This document shows positions 12,666 through 26,600 of a stretch of DNA of 64,000 nt, piece by piece (the stretch's first letter is position 1; every line of letters begins with the position of its first letter). The notes beneath the pieces are model-generated. The model had not been told where the DNA came from, searched no databases, and saw nothing but the letters and a program-made list of their open reading frames with translations. The DNA comes from Aphelenchoides besseyi (lineage: Eukaryota > Nematoda > Chromadorea > Rhabditida > Aphelenchoididae), in assembly GCA_024699855.1 (NCBI GenBank), contig JAMPIQ010000001.1:16740001-16804000 (forward strand). Direction: 5' to 3'. A program made the position numbers and the translations under genes.

Positions 12666-13098
12666 TTTGACTTAAATAAAAAACTAAAACTGTTTCAGCA
12701 ACTTTGTTACCAAAAACGATTCACGGCACGCTTGTTTTCTTTGCTTTCATGCATTTGGCGCTTTGCCTGCCGTTGCAGCGGCTCGTGTTCTTGGCGGTTT
12801 GCCATTGGTTTTCGTTCTAAAATCAACTGTAATCGATAGACAGTTGAATTGAAGGGTTTTTTTGTTCACGGAAACGAACGTTTTTTGCCCGATTCGAACA
12901 CGAAATGACCACTCCAGTGGTTGTTAGTGTTTGCGAACTTTCGTTCTTTTCGCAGTTTGTTACTTAAAAGTTTTTTTGATTGCGCCACTTTGCGTGACTT
13001 CTTATGATCTCAATTAACATTACAGATCCGTGTATTTCATCACCACATTCGATGTGGTCAAGTTGGACGATTCAAGCGAACGAGATAGACAAATCGAG
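12666..13098. promoter_or_regulatory. Shared divergent promoter of Drosha and the SNF2 gene
   Basis: The start codons of the two head-to-head genes lie about 430 bp apart (less if the SNF2 gene starts upstream). The stretch contains CATTTGGCG and CCATTGG-like motifs but no clear TATA box. An acceptor-like site (AACATTACAG) at about 13015-13024 may be a trans-splice site or follow a short upstream exon of the SNF2 gene; an ATG near 12904 was considered but does not join in frame. Confidence 0.4.
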
Positions 13099-16000
13099 AT
13101 GTCTTTCATGTTGAATACGAAGCTGAAGATCAAGGAATTGGGCAGTAAAATTGCCGCCGAAAACGATGAACGTAAACGTCTATCGGGCGACGATGTCAAT
13201 ATGGAAGTCATCGAAAATCGACCGTCCACTTCGACTGATAAGTCGACGAGTTTGTCACCGTTGCTGCCAAAGTCGCCGTCGACTCCGAAGCTTAGTGTTC
13301 GAAATTTGTCGCCAACCGATCGACAGTCAACCGAAACGCCCAAGAGATCGAAGAGTTCGATTCTGAAGCATAGATCTCCAAAGCGAATGGAAAAAATGAA
13401 ACTTGAAGAGGATTCAGAAACCACGGAAGATGCCGAACCGACACTTCTACAAGTCAACGTACCAACAAGTGTAAAAGCACAGAAACGAAAAGCCATCAAA
13501 TGAGTTGACTTAATCAAACGTTGTAATAATCGTTTTGTTTTTAGAACAACGGCGATACCGTTGAGTGAAGAAGTTAAGCAGGCACAACAGAGGGAAAAAG
13601 AGCGTTTAGAACGACTGGAAAAGAGCAAAAAGAACATCGTGAGTTCACTCGATTATTTGTTTCTTCAATTTGCTCTTTAGCCATTGACACCAATGAGTTA
13701 TGCTCCAGTTTCCGTACGACCGTCATCGGTTGCTTCGAACAGTGCACAGCAATCTCCCGTATCAGTTGAACTGAAAAACAAAGAAATCGAAGTGGAAACG
13801 ATCGATGAAGATACGGTCGACGAAGAAGATGATATTGTCTTTGTCGAAGAAGTAGTGAGCAAAAAGAAAAAGAGCATAGAAGTTGTTGAGCTGAGTTCCG
13901 ACGATTCGGAAACTGAAGCAACGCAGTTTGCCTTAGCGAAACGACGTCTACAACCGGCTTACATTCGAAATTTTAACCCAAGTAAAGTGAGTAGTTTGTT
14001 AATCATCTGCAATTTGTGTTTTTCCAATTTAGATGGCTATTCGTGAGGAACAAAAACGAACAAAACGAATGAGAAGAAAGAATTGTAATTTGGAGTCAAT
14101 GGAACTGACAGCCGAAGGTCGACTGTTGGTAAATGATGGAAAACCACCAGAAGATCCGGATGTCTTCGTATCACCCTATTTAACTTCTGTTCTTCAACCT
14201 CATCAGTTGGGCGGCATTCGATTCATGTGAGTTGATATTATTTTCTGTTATAGTTGTTAGTTTAGGTACGATAACGTCATTGAGTCATTACACGATTTTA
14301 TTCCGAACATTGGCTTAGGATGCATTTTAGCGCATTCGATGGGTTTGGGCAAAACTATTCAGGTTATTGCGTTTACCGAGATTTTTCTTCGAGTCACACC
14401 ATGCAAACGTGTTCTAATCATTTGTCCCATCAATGTGATTCAGAATTGGTATTCTGAGTACGAGAAATGGCTACCGATTCGTGAGGGTAAACGCGACTTC
14501 AAAGTTTTTCTCTTGGGTGATACGACGAAGACACGGAAATCTCGAGCCGATTTGGTTTGTAAGTTGTTTACGATTGTTTCTTAGATTGATGTTTGTCTTT
14601 TAGCTGATTGGGAGAAAGAGGGTGGAGTGTTGTTGTTGGGCTACGAAATGTTTCGGTTATTAGCTTGCAATCGACGGTCAAACAAAAGAGAAGAGGATCC
14701 TGAAGACTCAAATGAACAACTGAGTAAAAGTTTGTAGATCATTGAGTTTCTGTTTTTTAAGTTTTTGCTTTCAGTTTTCCACCGTGCACTTTTGGATCCG
14801 GGACCCGATTTGGTTGTTTGTGATGAGGGACACAAGATCAAGAATTTGAAAGCCGATACATCGCTGGCTCTTTCAAAGATCCGAACAAAGTGAGGAGTCA
14901 GTTCGTTGCTTTTAATTACTCGAACTTTTTAGCCGTCGAATCGTTTTGACTGGTTACCCTCTTCAAAACAATCTTCTCGAGTATTTCTGCATGATCGATT
15001 TCGTACGTCCATCGTATTTGGGAACCAAAAAGGAGTTTATGATCATGTTCGATCGGCCAATTCGCGTATGTTTTCAAAATTTTCAATGCTGAATACGATC
15101 TTTACAGAATGGAATGTGTATTGACTCAACCAGACAGGACGTGCGAGTCGCTCAACAACGAACTCACGTTCTTATTGAGCTGGTTCGTGGTTTCGTTCAA
15201 CGGTAATCATTGCTTTTACGGTCGTTTACTGAGTAATCGATTGCAGACGTACGCAACTGTTGCTGAAAGCCATTCTTCCCGAATCTAAAGAGTACGTGGT
15301 GCTGATACGAAAGTCACCAGTTCAACGCAATCTCTACAAAGAATTCGTGAAGTTTGTTCGAGATGAATTGTCCGGTGCTAATCGGGCGTTCTATAATCCA
15401 TTGAAAGCACATGCAATTTGTTCGAAGGTAAACATTGTCCAGAAGTACAAGTTAAAGACTTTGGTTTAGATTTGGAATCATCCCGACTTGTTGTATCGGG
15501 CCTGGATGTTTCAATTGCAAAATATGGACTACTCGGGAATGATTGAACAAATGACACAAGCGAATCCGAGTTTCAGTCAAATGAGTAGTAGTCTCTTCGA
15601 CGCTCCGCCCAATCCCCAACAATACGTTCCGTACATGAATGGAAATCAGTCGAACAACTTGGGCACCTACAATCTGACAATAAACAACAACGGTTATGGT
15701 AGTCAACAGAACCAATGGAACGAATTCCAACCCCAACAGCAGTGGTTCAACGGCCAGTCGATAATGCAAAACGGAAATCAGTTTTCGAATCAGCAGAATT
15801 TTGGTTATCAACAACAACAATCCTCATCGCTTTCCAACGGACTGTCAATGAACGAACCGCAACCATCAACTTCGAAAACAAAAAATGGAGCGAAGAAGAA
15901 GCCGGCGAAAAAGAAACGCAAAGGAACGGACATCTTGGATGAAGACGATGAAGGAGTCAAATACTTTTGGGTTCGTTTTGTTCCGTTTGCTTCGTTCATT

Positions 16001-17481
16001 CGTATTTTCAGGCCGATCCGGTAATGGAGACTTATACCGAAGGCATATTGGAGCATAGCAATAAGATGCAAATCGCATTGAAAATTATTGAAGCGACGGT
16101 TATGCGCGGCGAAAAGATTCTGTTGTTCAGGTTCGTTCAACCGTCAAACAGAAACTTCGATCTTAAATGTTTAGTGGAAGTCTGATTACGTTGTCGTTGA
16201 TTGAAGACTTTCTTAAGCAGCGGGAACCTTTTGAGTTGCCGAACGGAGAGAAATTTTCGTGGCAACGCGGGAAAACATATTTCCGTGAGTTTGTGTTCTA
16301 ATCGACTTGTTGTTAAATGTGATCGTAGGATTCGATGGCTCGACGTCGGCAACAGATCGTGAGAAACTGATCGATCGTTTCAACGCCGATCCGACGGTTC
16401 GTTTGTTTCTTATTTCCACACGTGCCGGATCGTTGGGTGTAAATTTGGGTGAGTTGTTGGCTTGGAAAGTTGAATTGTTTTCTAGTGTCCGCGAATCGAG
16501 TGATCATTTTCGATTGTTCGTGGAATCCGAGTCATGATGCTCAAGCCGTCAGTTATAAACATTTGTTCTTATTCATATTTCAATGTTTAGGTTTGTCGTA
16601 TTTATCGATACGGTCAACAGTGCAAAACGTACATCTATCGTTTGATTACTCACAATTGTATGGAACGAGCAATCTTTGCACGACAGATCTCAAAACAAGG
16701 ACTACAACGTTTGTTTTAATTCTTCTAGAATGTTATCGTTTACTGTGTTTTGTAGAACGTGTGGTTGATGAAAATTTTGTCGACGCCAAAGTTACACAAC
16801 GGGAACTAGAAAACTTGATTGCTTTCGATGTGAGTGTTCAATTTGTTTGACTTAATTAGTTGTTGGCTTTAGGAAGTTCTTGAAATGGATATTGGAGAAG
16901 TGGACACACGCGAATGGAAGATTGAAGATGATTTGTTGAAAACAATCGTAAATGAGAATCCGTCGATGTTCGCTGAGGTTTAACTTCATTCATGCCGCTC
17001 ATTTCATCGCTTATTTTAGTGTCCATTCCTTCACGAGTCTTTGATGTTGGAACAGGAAGAGACCTTAAGTGCCGAAGAGAAAATGGAAGCTCAGTTGTTG
17101 TACGATCACGAAAAACGACGCATTTTGATGGGCGCTCAGATGGAAGAAAATCAACGAGCATCGTCAACGTCGAACCTCTTACAAGGACCGATGGCTCGTT
17201 TACCCGGTACTACCTTCGGCTTCCAACAACCAGCTCCCGGATCTTCATTGTATCAACATCCAAATTCGAACTTTCAACAACAACCCAACTATTTCCCACA
17301 CTCGCAATTTCAATCACAGTTTCAACCTCAATTCCAGCCGCAACAACCCAACTTTCGTCCACCTCAACAACAACAACAACAATGGTATGGTATGCAGCAA
17401 CAACAACATATTCCTCAACCAAATCGCCAGCCACCTCCACAACTTTATCATAACTCTTTTTTCAGTGGTCTCAGTCAGTGA
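13099..17481 (+). CDS. SNF2-family ATPase, RAD54L2/ARIP4 type
   Basis: A nuclear DNA-dependent ATPase of the Rad54-like group. An acidic, Ser/Lys-rich N-terminus ([17 protein letters not shown]) precedes the helicase core: motif [10 protein letters not shown], motif II DEGH in place of DEAH as in ARIP4 and [40 protein letters not shown], then after a Gln/Asn-rich insert the C-terminal lobe ([40 protein letters not shown]). The GYPLQNN and LNPLKAH-like positions favour RAD54L2 over ATRX, and there is no ADD finger. The tail is strongly Gln/Pro-rich up to TGA 17479-17481. In-frame ATG 13099 is the first Met of the first exon; an upstream exon is possible. The exon ending near 13499 needs an earlier donor (GTACCA near 13460) than its open frame. 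Confidence 0.88.
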
Positions 17482-17819
17482 TTCAAAATCTTTCTCTTTC
17501 AATCTCCGGGCATTCACATTTTCTTGTAATTAAATTTCGATGTAAAAAGCTGTGTAATTATCAGTTCATTTCGGTGTAAATTCAAAATGTGCTTTAAATT
17601 CGTTTCTTAGTCTTCTCTTCCTTGCCAAGGGGTAATTATTAGATGTTTTGGTTCGTTAGTCTCCAACTTGTTTAGCGCTTTTCTTTCAGTACATTTCCAT
17701 GAAATGTGTGTTTTAATCGCATCATTGAGATCTCCGATTTCCTATGAGTTTGTGACGTGTTGAATAAACGACGTAGTGAGTTTCGGCGGTTCGCCAAAGT
17801 AAAAGAGTTCTGAGTAGTA
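17482..17819. other. SNF2 gene 3-prime flank
   Basis: AT-rich 3-prime flanking sequence up to the foldback element. No gene seen. Confidence 0.4.
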
Positions 17820-18016
17820 CAGGGTGGGCAAAAATGAATGACCTTGTCGAAATCTCGAATAACGTTCTTATTTTTGATCTTTTTCCGAACAAACCATATA
17901 TTTTCTGAATCCTTACAATCCCCGAATTCTGATGATAAAAAATTTGGAATTTCGAAAATTTCGATTTTTTGACCTAAGGGTCCCCCCTTTGCTTGTGAAC
18001 CACCGAGTTGGAAAAA
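17820..18016. repeat. Left inverted-repeat arm of the foldback element
   Basis: Complementary to 18279-18474. Begins at the TA-flanked end and runs to the GAGTTGGAAAA segment. Confidence 0.85.
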
Positions 18017-18278
18017 AAACTTGATTAACAAAAAAATCAACAATTTAACGAACTTCGACTTGACCACCTTCTCTATCGATGCAGATATCCAATCGTCGAG
18101 AAAAGTTTGCGGCGATTCGCTCTCGCATTGTTCGATTTTGCCAAATTTCGCGTAATCATATTCGGTTTCGATGAAGATTGGTACATAACAAGCTTTCTCT
18201 TGATTGGAGTAAAACATTTTCAAACAGAATAACGAGGAAATGAGGCAAAAAGACGAAAACCGTCGTAATTTTGATCAC

Positions 18279-18474
18279 TTTTCCAACTCGGTGGTTCACA
18301 AGCAAAAGGGGGACCCTTAGGTCAAAAAATCGAAATTTTCGAAATTCCAAATTTTTTATCATCAGAATTCGGGGATTGTAAGGATTCAGAAAATATATGG
18401 TTTGTTCGGAAAAAGATCAAAAATAAGAACGTTATTCGAGATTTCGACAAGGTCATTCATTTTTGCCCACCCTG
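18279..18474. repeat. Right inverted-repeat arm of the foldback element
   Basis: Complementary to 17820-18016. Begins TTTTCCAACTCGGTGG and ends at GCCCACCCTG before TA. Confidence 0.85.
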
Positions 18475-18807
18475 TATGTTGATACTCACAAAAAGTCGTG
18501 TCTTTCGAATTTGATTCATCGGACAGCGTTCGAAGTTTCGTGGAGTAATCGTTTTATTTTGTGACCATCCAAATAAACTCGAAATAGCTTAAACGAAAGA
18601 AAGATGAGAAATGAAGAGTTGAGTGTGAAAAGGGAGTTTCCGGAAATAGATTGTGTATTAGATTTGAGAAGTCTAAACAAGTTTTAGTTAATGCGTAAAA
18701 CAATAGCATGTATAAAAACCGATGAATTTAACCAAACAACCGATAGAAACAAAATTGGAGAAAATGAGAATACGCCCGCAATGTTCCAAACTGTTCGCTT
18801 TCATGGA

Positions 18808-20609
<1,802 letters not shown>

Positions 20610-23600
20610 CTTTGGTAATCAGTAAAGATTGATTTTAAGATCCAGGACGATGGACAAATGAATAGAAGAAAACAAATCTTGAGGTCTCACGGAAATCACC
20701 GGATTATTTTCACCGCTCTTACACCACTCCGGATCCTACGGCTTGGAATCCAGTCGTCAGCAGCGGTTCCTAAAAGATAAAATCGAATTAGAATGCAAAC
20801 AAGCTGAGCACGATAAGCAAGAAGCACTGGATACGAACTTATACACGTCGTAAGTTCTCTACGCATCTACTATTAGCATATTCGATTGTGGTAATTTCTA
20901 TTGTTTTCGAGACTATTTTAATCGACAACAATGGAGCAAGATTCTCATTTTGAGCCTATGCTCGTAGCTTCTCAAATTAAGGGCGTTTGTGTTTTAGCTC
21001 ACATGGCTGCGTGTTCATCCACTAGTGCCAATGAAAAAAGCAATCAGGTTAAAATCTTCTTGTTCGACAATTAGATTTTGTATTCTGGTGTGTAGGTGGG
21101 CTGTGGAAGCAAATCGCACCAGAAGTCAGACAACAGAAATGAAAGTTATGCGACGAAACATATGGACACTAGCATTTAGGAAATCGATGATTAACAATTC
21201 GGTAAGGAGTGAAAGTGACGTTAAACGAAAAGTGTGAAGCAAATGCACAAGTCAGCGATCCAATAGCCTATTCAATCATTTACACGAGGAGTCGTAAACT
21301 TTCATGTGCATTGGTTGCCGACTAAGTGTTCCGTTTTTCGACATCCGTTTCCCATACCCGAACAACATAAGAAATTACGCAACAGAGTTTGGCCATTGGC
21401 CTTTTGAATTGAGATCATAACTACAATGCCAATTCGCGAGCAGGTGAAAACTTCGAAGCGACCGCTTTCCGGCGATGTTTACCACCTGTAGAGCCCAAAG
21501 ATTTTAAATGAATTATCTTTGTTCGGAATCGGCGACAAGTTAGTTTTGGGCCCCAATAATGTTAACTCGAAATTGTTTACAGAAGTCACTAAAAGGTATA
21601 TGCAGGAACGGATAGTTGAGATATAGAACGGAGTGTTACGATAACCAAAAGAATCGGTGCTATAATAGTACATTTGTTATCTATTAAAGATAGAACATTG
21701 AGAATACTTCACAACACAATTCATTGCCAACTAAAATTGTTGGGTTGTGTTTCTGAACTTCAAAACATTATGATCTTTTGATCTACCCACCAATTAAGAA
21801 TGTCAAAATAGCAGGCAACTGGAGGGTCCGCGTGGCGGTTCTACGTTGAGCTCCGTAATTATGTTACAGATCGATTTGCAGCTAAGAGACTTATCATAAG
21901 TGAGTTGATGGGCTTAGAATTAAACGGAATGAATTCAGGACAGTAGCGAGCTAAGGAATCGAAAAGCAATAAAGAGATGAACGTAAAAACAAGTAAACTT
22001 ATTCGAAGACAGAAAAGCAGACAACTAAATCCGAGTACGAAAGGATTAAAACCGATCTGCGACTTTTGAAACGTAAAATATCCTTTCTATGTTCCCATCA
22101 CACGCTTTTCGACAATTTGAATGTACGTCATAGGATTACGCACGAATTCGATCATAAGGAAGACATGCGGGTGGTTGAATTGCTGACATGCAAATTGCAT
22201 GATGAAGCGTAATTATGTGTCGCCACTTAGATGTTGAAGCACGAAAAGAAGAAAGACCAATGGACGAAGCGAATACGAGAAACGCCGTTTGAGGACGAAA
22301 AGTCGTGACCGTTCGCGGGCCCAGTGATTCTTAGGAGTAATCTAATAATCCGACGGGCATTGGTGTCTATCGGCGCCTGTAGAACTGAGAAGCAAAGAGC
22401 GAGAGAGAGTTCGCAATCTTAACCTGAGTACACGACACGGTTGTAGGTTGATGAGGTTTTTGCGGTGTTGTTAGTTGGTTATCACCAAGGCAACACCGCA
22501 CCATATTCTCCACCACCATCTTCTGCTTCATTGTGGAACGCGGAATGCGCAGTTTCATTAGGTACGTGAATATGAAAGCTCAATAAAAAGTCAAAGGTCG
22601 AGAGAAGGTTGAGTCAGGAAGTAAAAACGAAAGATCGCAAAGTATCATAACTGCTACCCCCGGAGCTTCTATACAAATTGTTTGTTCTTTTGATTAAATC
22701 TAATTCTACGTATGCACCGTAAACACGTTTTATGCTTCTCGCCTTTGGTACCAAAGAAAATACAAAAAGGGTTTCGGAAGAATTTGGTCGACGTCTTCAA
22801 CACACACGTGTGTCTCATTACCAAGTTCCGCTTCTACGTTCACACCAATCACACGGCTGGGATACGAACGGCTACAAAAACCCACGTTATCGAGAGCTCA
22901 AAAATCAAAGAGATCGTTTTTGTTAGAACAAAATATTACGTCAATTGAGTTCTAGTAGCTGAGTTGTAGGTGTTTATTGCACAGAAACAACTCGATCTTG
23001 AACCATCGAAGTTCTGCACACGTCGAAACCTCAAGCCAATAGAGCAAACGGTGTGTCTTTGAAACGAACTTGAGCTTTGGACCAACTTGAACTGTGAATG
23101 TTCTCTTGGACATTCCTAATTTAGAACATTCAAAACAATCCATTAAAAATTGTGAGAAACTTAATGCAATAAAACACTGTGGTTAAGGTCTAAACAACGA
23201 AAATAAGCAAAAAGAAACTGTGATTGAATAGCGAAACTCTTTTGCTAAAGAATAAGGTCCCAATAGTTAGTTGGACTTTCAAATCGTTTAAACGTACTAT
23301 AAAAGACTTTCAAACCTGAAACCACGCGCAACGATCAACTTCCAAACATTCTAATGACCTCACAGGCAAAGTTTGCCAATTACCGTGTTTCTCTGATCGA
23401 GACGGGAATAACCCCAATTATCGAAAAGTACTGCTTGTTATCCTCCAAACATGTCAATGGGGAATGGAGTTCTTGAAGATTGATAACAAGGACTTTAAAC
23501 ACATTCGATAGCAATCTCTTGTGTGACCACCAAAACCATGTGGTTGAAAAGAAAATGCAAACTAACAAAACGATTCGTGACCTTAATGACGTCCGTGAAT

Positions 23601-26600
23601 CTAAAAGACACCAAAATTTTCTCATATTTCTTCATTTTGTATTGGAAATTAAAGGAACTTGACAACCCAAAGCTGAGCAGAAGAAGTGAATCCGAGCACG
23701 TTTCTCGGATACTTCGATTGTTGTGCGAAACGTTGGTTCTCCGAAGTCGCCGACCTTTCGCCAAAAGTCAAAACCGAAGACGAATTGAAATCCGAAAATC
23801 AAATTACAAGTATTTCAGCTGCTCGGCGTTATTCGACAACCGTGTGAGCGGACCAAATCGTTTTCGGCCAAATTTACAAACCAGTGGACGAAATTAACAT
23901 AAAATTGAATGGGAAAAGATGCGGAAGCTTAAACGAACACGTGAGTAGTGAAGTTAAAGGTACGATAAAAACTTGTAATTCGATTAATGACGCGCGTTGG
24001 TTCACATGACAACGAATACGAAAAACGACGAAGAAACCGGAAATCAGGCGATCGGAATACAATTACTCAACGAATACTTTCACGTCCAAATAGAGAGATA
24101 ACGGTCAATGTTCAATGAAAGATCACTACCTGAGCAAGAAGATAAACAATCTTACGCAGACACAAACTCTATCCGACCATCCGTGTAGCACAGCGATTGC
24201 AGATTGGCAACTAAATGGGCCAATTAAATTCCATAAGGGAATTTGGCAGGCACCCAAATAACATCAAAGTTAAAATGCGTGAGTCAAAGATTCGTGTTTG
24301 AAGTTGAGAGCGATAAGCTAATGGGCTTAACGAATGGAAACTACAACGTTTTTGGCGATTGATACCCTCACGTATTCAAGCTCATTTCAAACAACAAGCG
24401 CTCGTTCGAGCCAATCGAATTGATGTAAGAGGTTGTTAGATACATTGGCAACAGCAGAGCTGCTCTAAACAACCCAAATGTTTCTTCGGAGCTTTGGAGG
24501 TGCACAGTTGAACGGCCTGCAAACTCCTTCAAATCACCTGATGAAGTTAACGTTTCAGTTGTGGACATGAAAATTAAATTAACCTCAAAAGCAACTGTAG
24601 AAAAGACTGGAGCTTAAGTGCAACCTGTGATGTGGCATTTCATGTTCGGCCGGAAAACGAAAAGCAACAGAGTTGAGAAATCAATTTCGGAATTCGCGAA
24701 GATTACATGGATCGTACGTAATCGATTCGCTTCATTTCGACCTCTAATTCCTCTTTTGTTGTTCGACAAATGAACAGGAAATGTACCATCGACGTTGTTA
24801 ATCTTTAAAAGGAAACGCAGCCGGATATCACCAATTGCAATGCAAAGATTGCGATCTTTGACGTCAAATCTTATTTTTGGGTAATCGGACAACAGATGGG
24901 TAAATGAGAAACGCGGATTCGACGTAACGAAATGTGAGCAAAGGATTAGCAACAACAGAACTGATAATAAAGTCCAAGAAGCTTGCGTGTAGACATACCG
25001 AGACCACACACCAAATGGATACGCAGTTTCGGAGTGAACGACTTAAATTGCATGCTTGAACTTTAAACAGACGACGAATTTTCGTTGAAAGAACGTTAAT
25101 TGGTATGTTGAACAATTGGGTTTGTAATATCCGGAAAACTTAAAAGTCCTATTTGACTTGAACATGGTTGCTCCACTCTAACTGTTTATCTGAAGGTTTA
25201 AAAGATTCAACAACACAAAACGAATTGCTATGTCCATTTTTGCTGTAAATATTCAGCTAATCGTTGATGCACATGTCGGACAAAAACATAGTGCGATTGC
25301 GGTGAATCGACCAAATTGTCCGCAAATCAAAGGATTTAAACATCCGGTTGAAATGTCAATTTTCTCTCGAATCCGATGAAACCGTTTTGCGAGCTCTCTA
25401 GCAAACAGAAGTTTATGGTCAGAGAAGGTCGTTGAGCTGCAATTAATAGTATTAACGACCATCAGATGCTTCAAACTCTGTGTTAAGGTGCTTTGGAAAT
25501 GATTGTAATGGCCTTGTCCACGAGTATTTTTGACAAGATTTGACATCAACGCAGCGCTTCGTTTACTATTCTCGAAACATAATCGAGTAATTTTATGCTC
25601 GTGGGTTTGTTCAGCACTTCGTTCTTGTCGTCAGTGTGTTGGTATTCGAGAATCTTAAGGTCATGTTCGGTTGGAGTCGATGAAGAAGAAAATTGTTGAA
25701 GAACGACGATTAGGAGTGTGAAGCGAAAACGTTTGTGTTACCAGCAATCCAACAAATTGCATTTCAGACCTTCACTGAAGCTTCGATTGGTTGTGAAGTT
25801 CATTGAGGCAATTGATTTGTTTTCGGCTTTTTGCTAATTCGATTATCATTCTGCAATTGTACTACGTGATTGTACGATGTTTTTGTTTTCGATTTTGCCA
25901 AAAATTAAAAATCAAGATCCAACGAAAACATCTGCTTAGAAAGCTTTCATTTGACTCATCACGTGACCTTTCCGAGCGACGAACAAAAACAAGATCGAAC
26001 AACGAATCTGAGATTAAGGTTTCTAATTGTTTGCTATCAGCTGCTGGTGATTAGCCGATTGAATTGACAAGAAGTTCTGTTCATTTACCGGGGACACTTT
26101 GTTTTCAAATCTGCTAATTTTGACTACAATCAACGGCTGAAGGATTCGAACAATACGCAGAGTCTATCGAATTGTTCAATTGAAGTTTTTGCATTCACAA
26201 ATTGGATACCCAGAACGTCTAATCGGAAGCTTGGAATCCGAAAAAGCTGATTGTCTTCGATTGAATTTGTATTTTAAACGTTTCGCTCGAAAATCCACAA
26301 CCCAAAATGTCTCGTTTAACCTGAACTAATAACAAGACCAACGTAGATTAGCGGGTGCAATCGCAAAACAATTTGGCTTGTTATTGGCGAAGAGATTGAG
26401 CCCGATGGATTAGTTCGGTCCACGGAGCCTTCGAATTAAATGCAACGGAACATAATGGTTGAAAATAAAGCAAACTGATTGTAATTATAAAAAACGATAC
26501 GGTAATTAATCTTCGCAGATTTCATCGTAAAGAAGACTAAGCCGATGGATAGACAGTCGAAACAGCTTCCCGGTTCTCGTGTTTAAATGCTCCGGCGATT

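Larger units (their letters stand above)
17820..18474. mobile_element. Non-autonomous foldback element, Tc1/mariner type
   Basis: Two near-identical inverted arms, 17820-18016 and 18279-18474, flank about 260 bp of unique sequence. The ends read CAGGGTGGGCAAAAATGAA and its complement, and each end abuts a TA dinucleotide (17818-17819 and 18475-18476), the target-site duplication expected of the IS630/Tc1/mariner superfamily, whose members often begin CAGGGTGG. One visible arm difference is in a C/T run (CCCCCCTTT against CCCCCTTTT). The centre contains no transposase; the minus-strand ORF crossing it is mostly arm sequence. At 655 bp with arms near 197 bp it is a MITE-like element that would need a transposase supplied elsewhere. 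Confidence 0.85.

Noticed and set aside
17672..18223. Minus-strand ORF through the foldback element as a transposase
   Set aside because: Most of it is inverted-arm sequence and it has no DDE/DDD or helix-turn-helix pattern.
24614..25009. Minus-strand ORF with a hydrophobic start, a possible secreted protein
   Set aside because: It starts with GTG, no in-frame ATG lies near, and the rest has no domain-like pattern.
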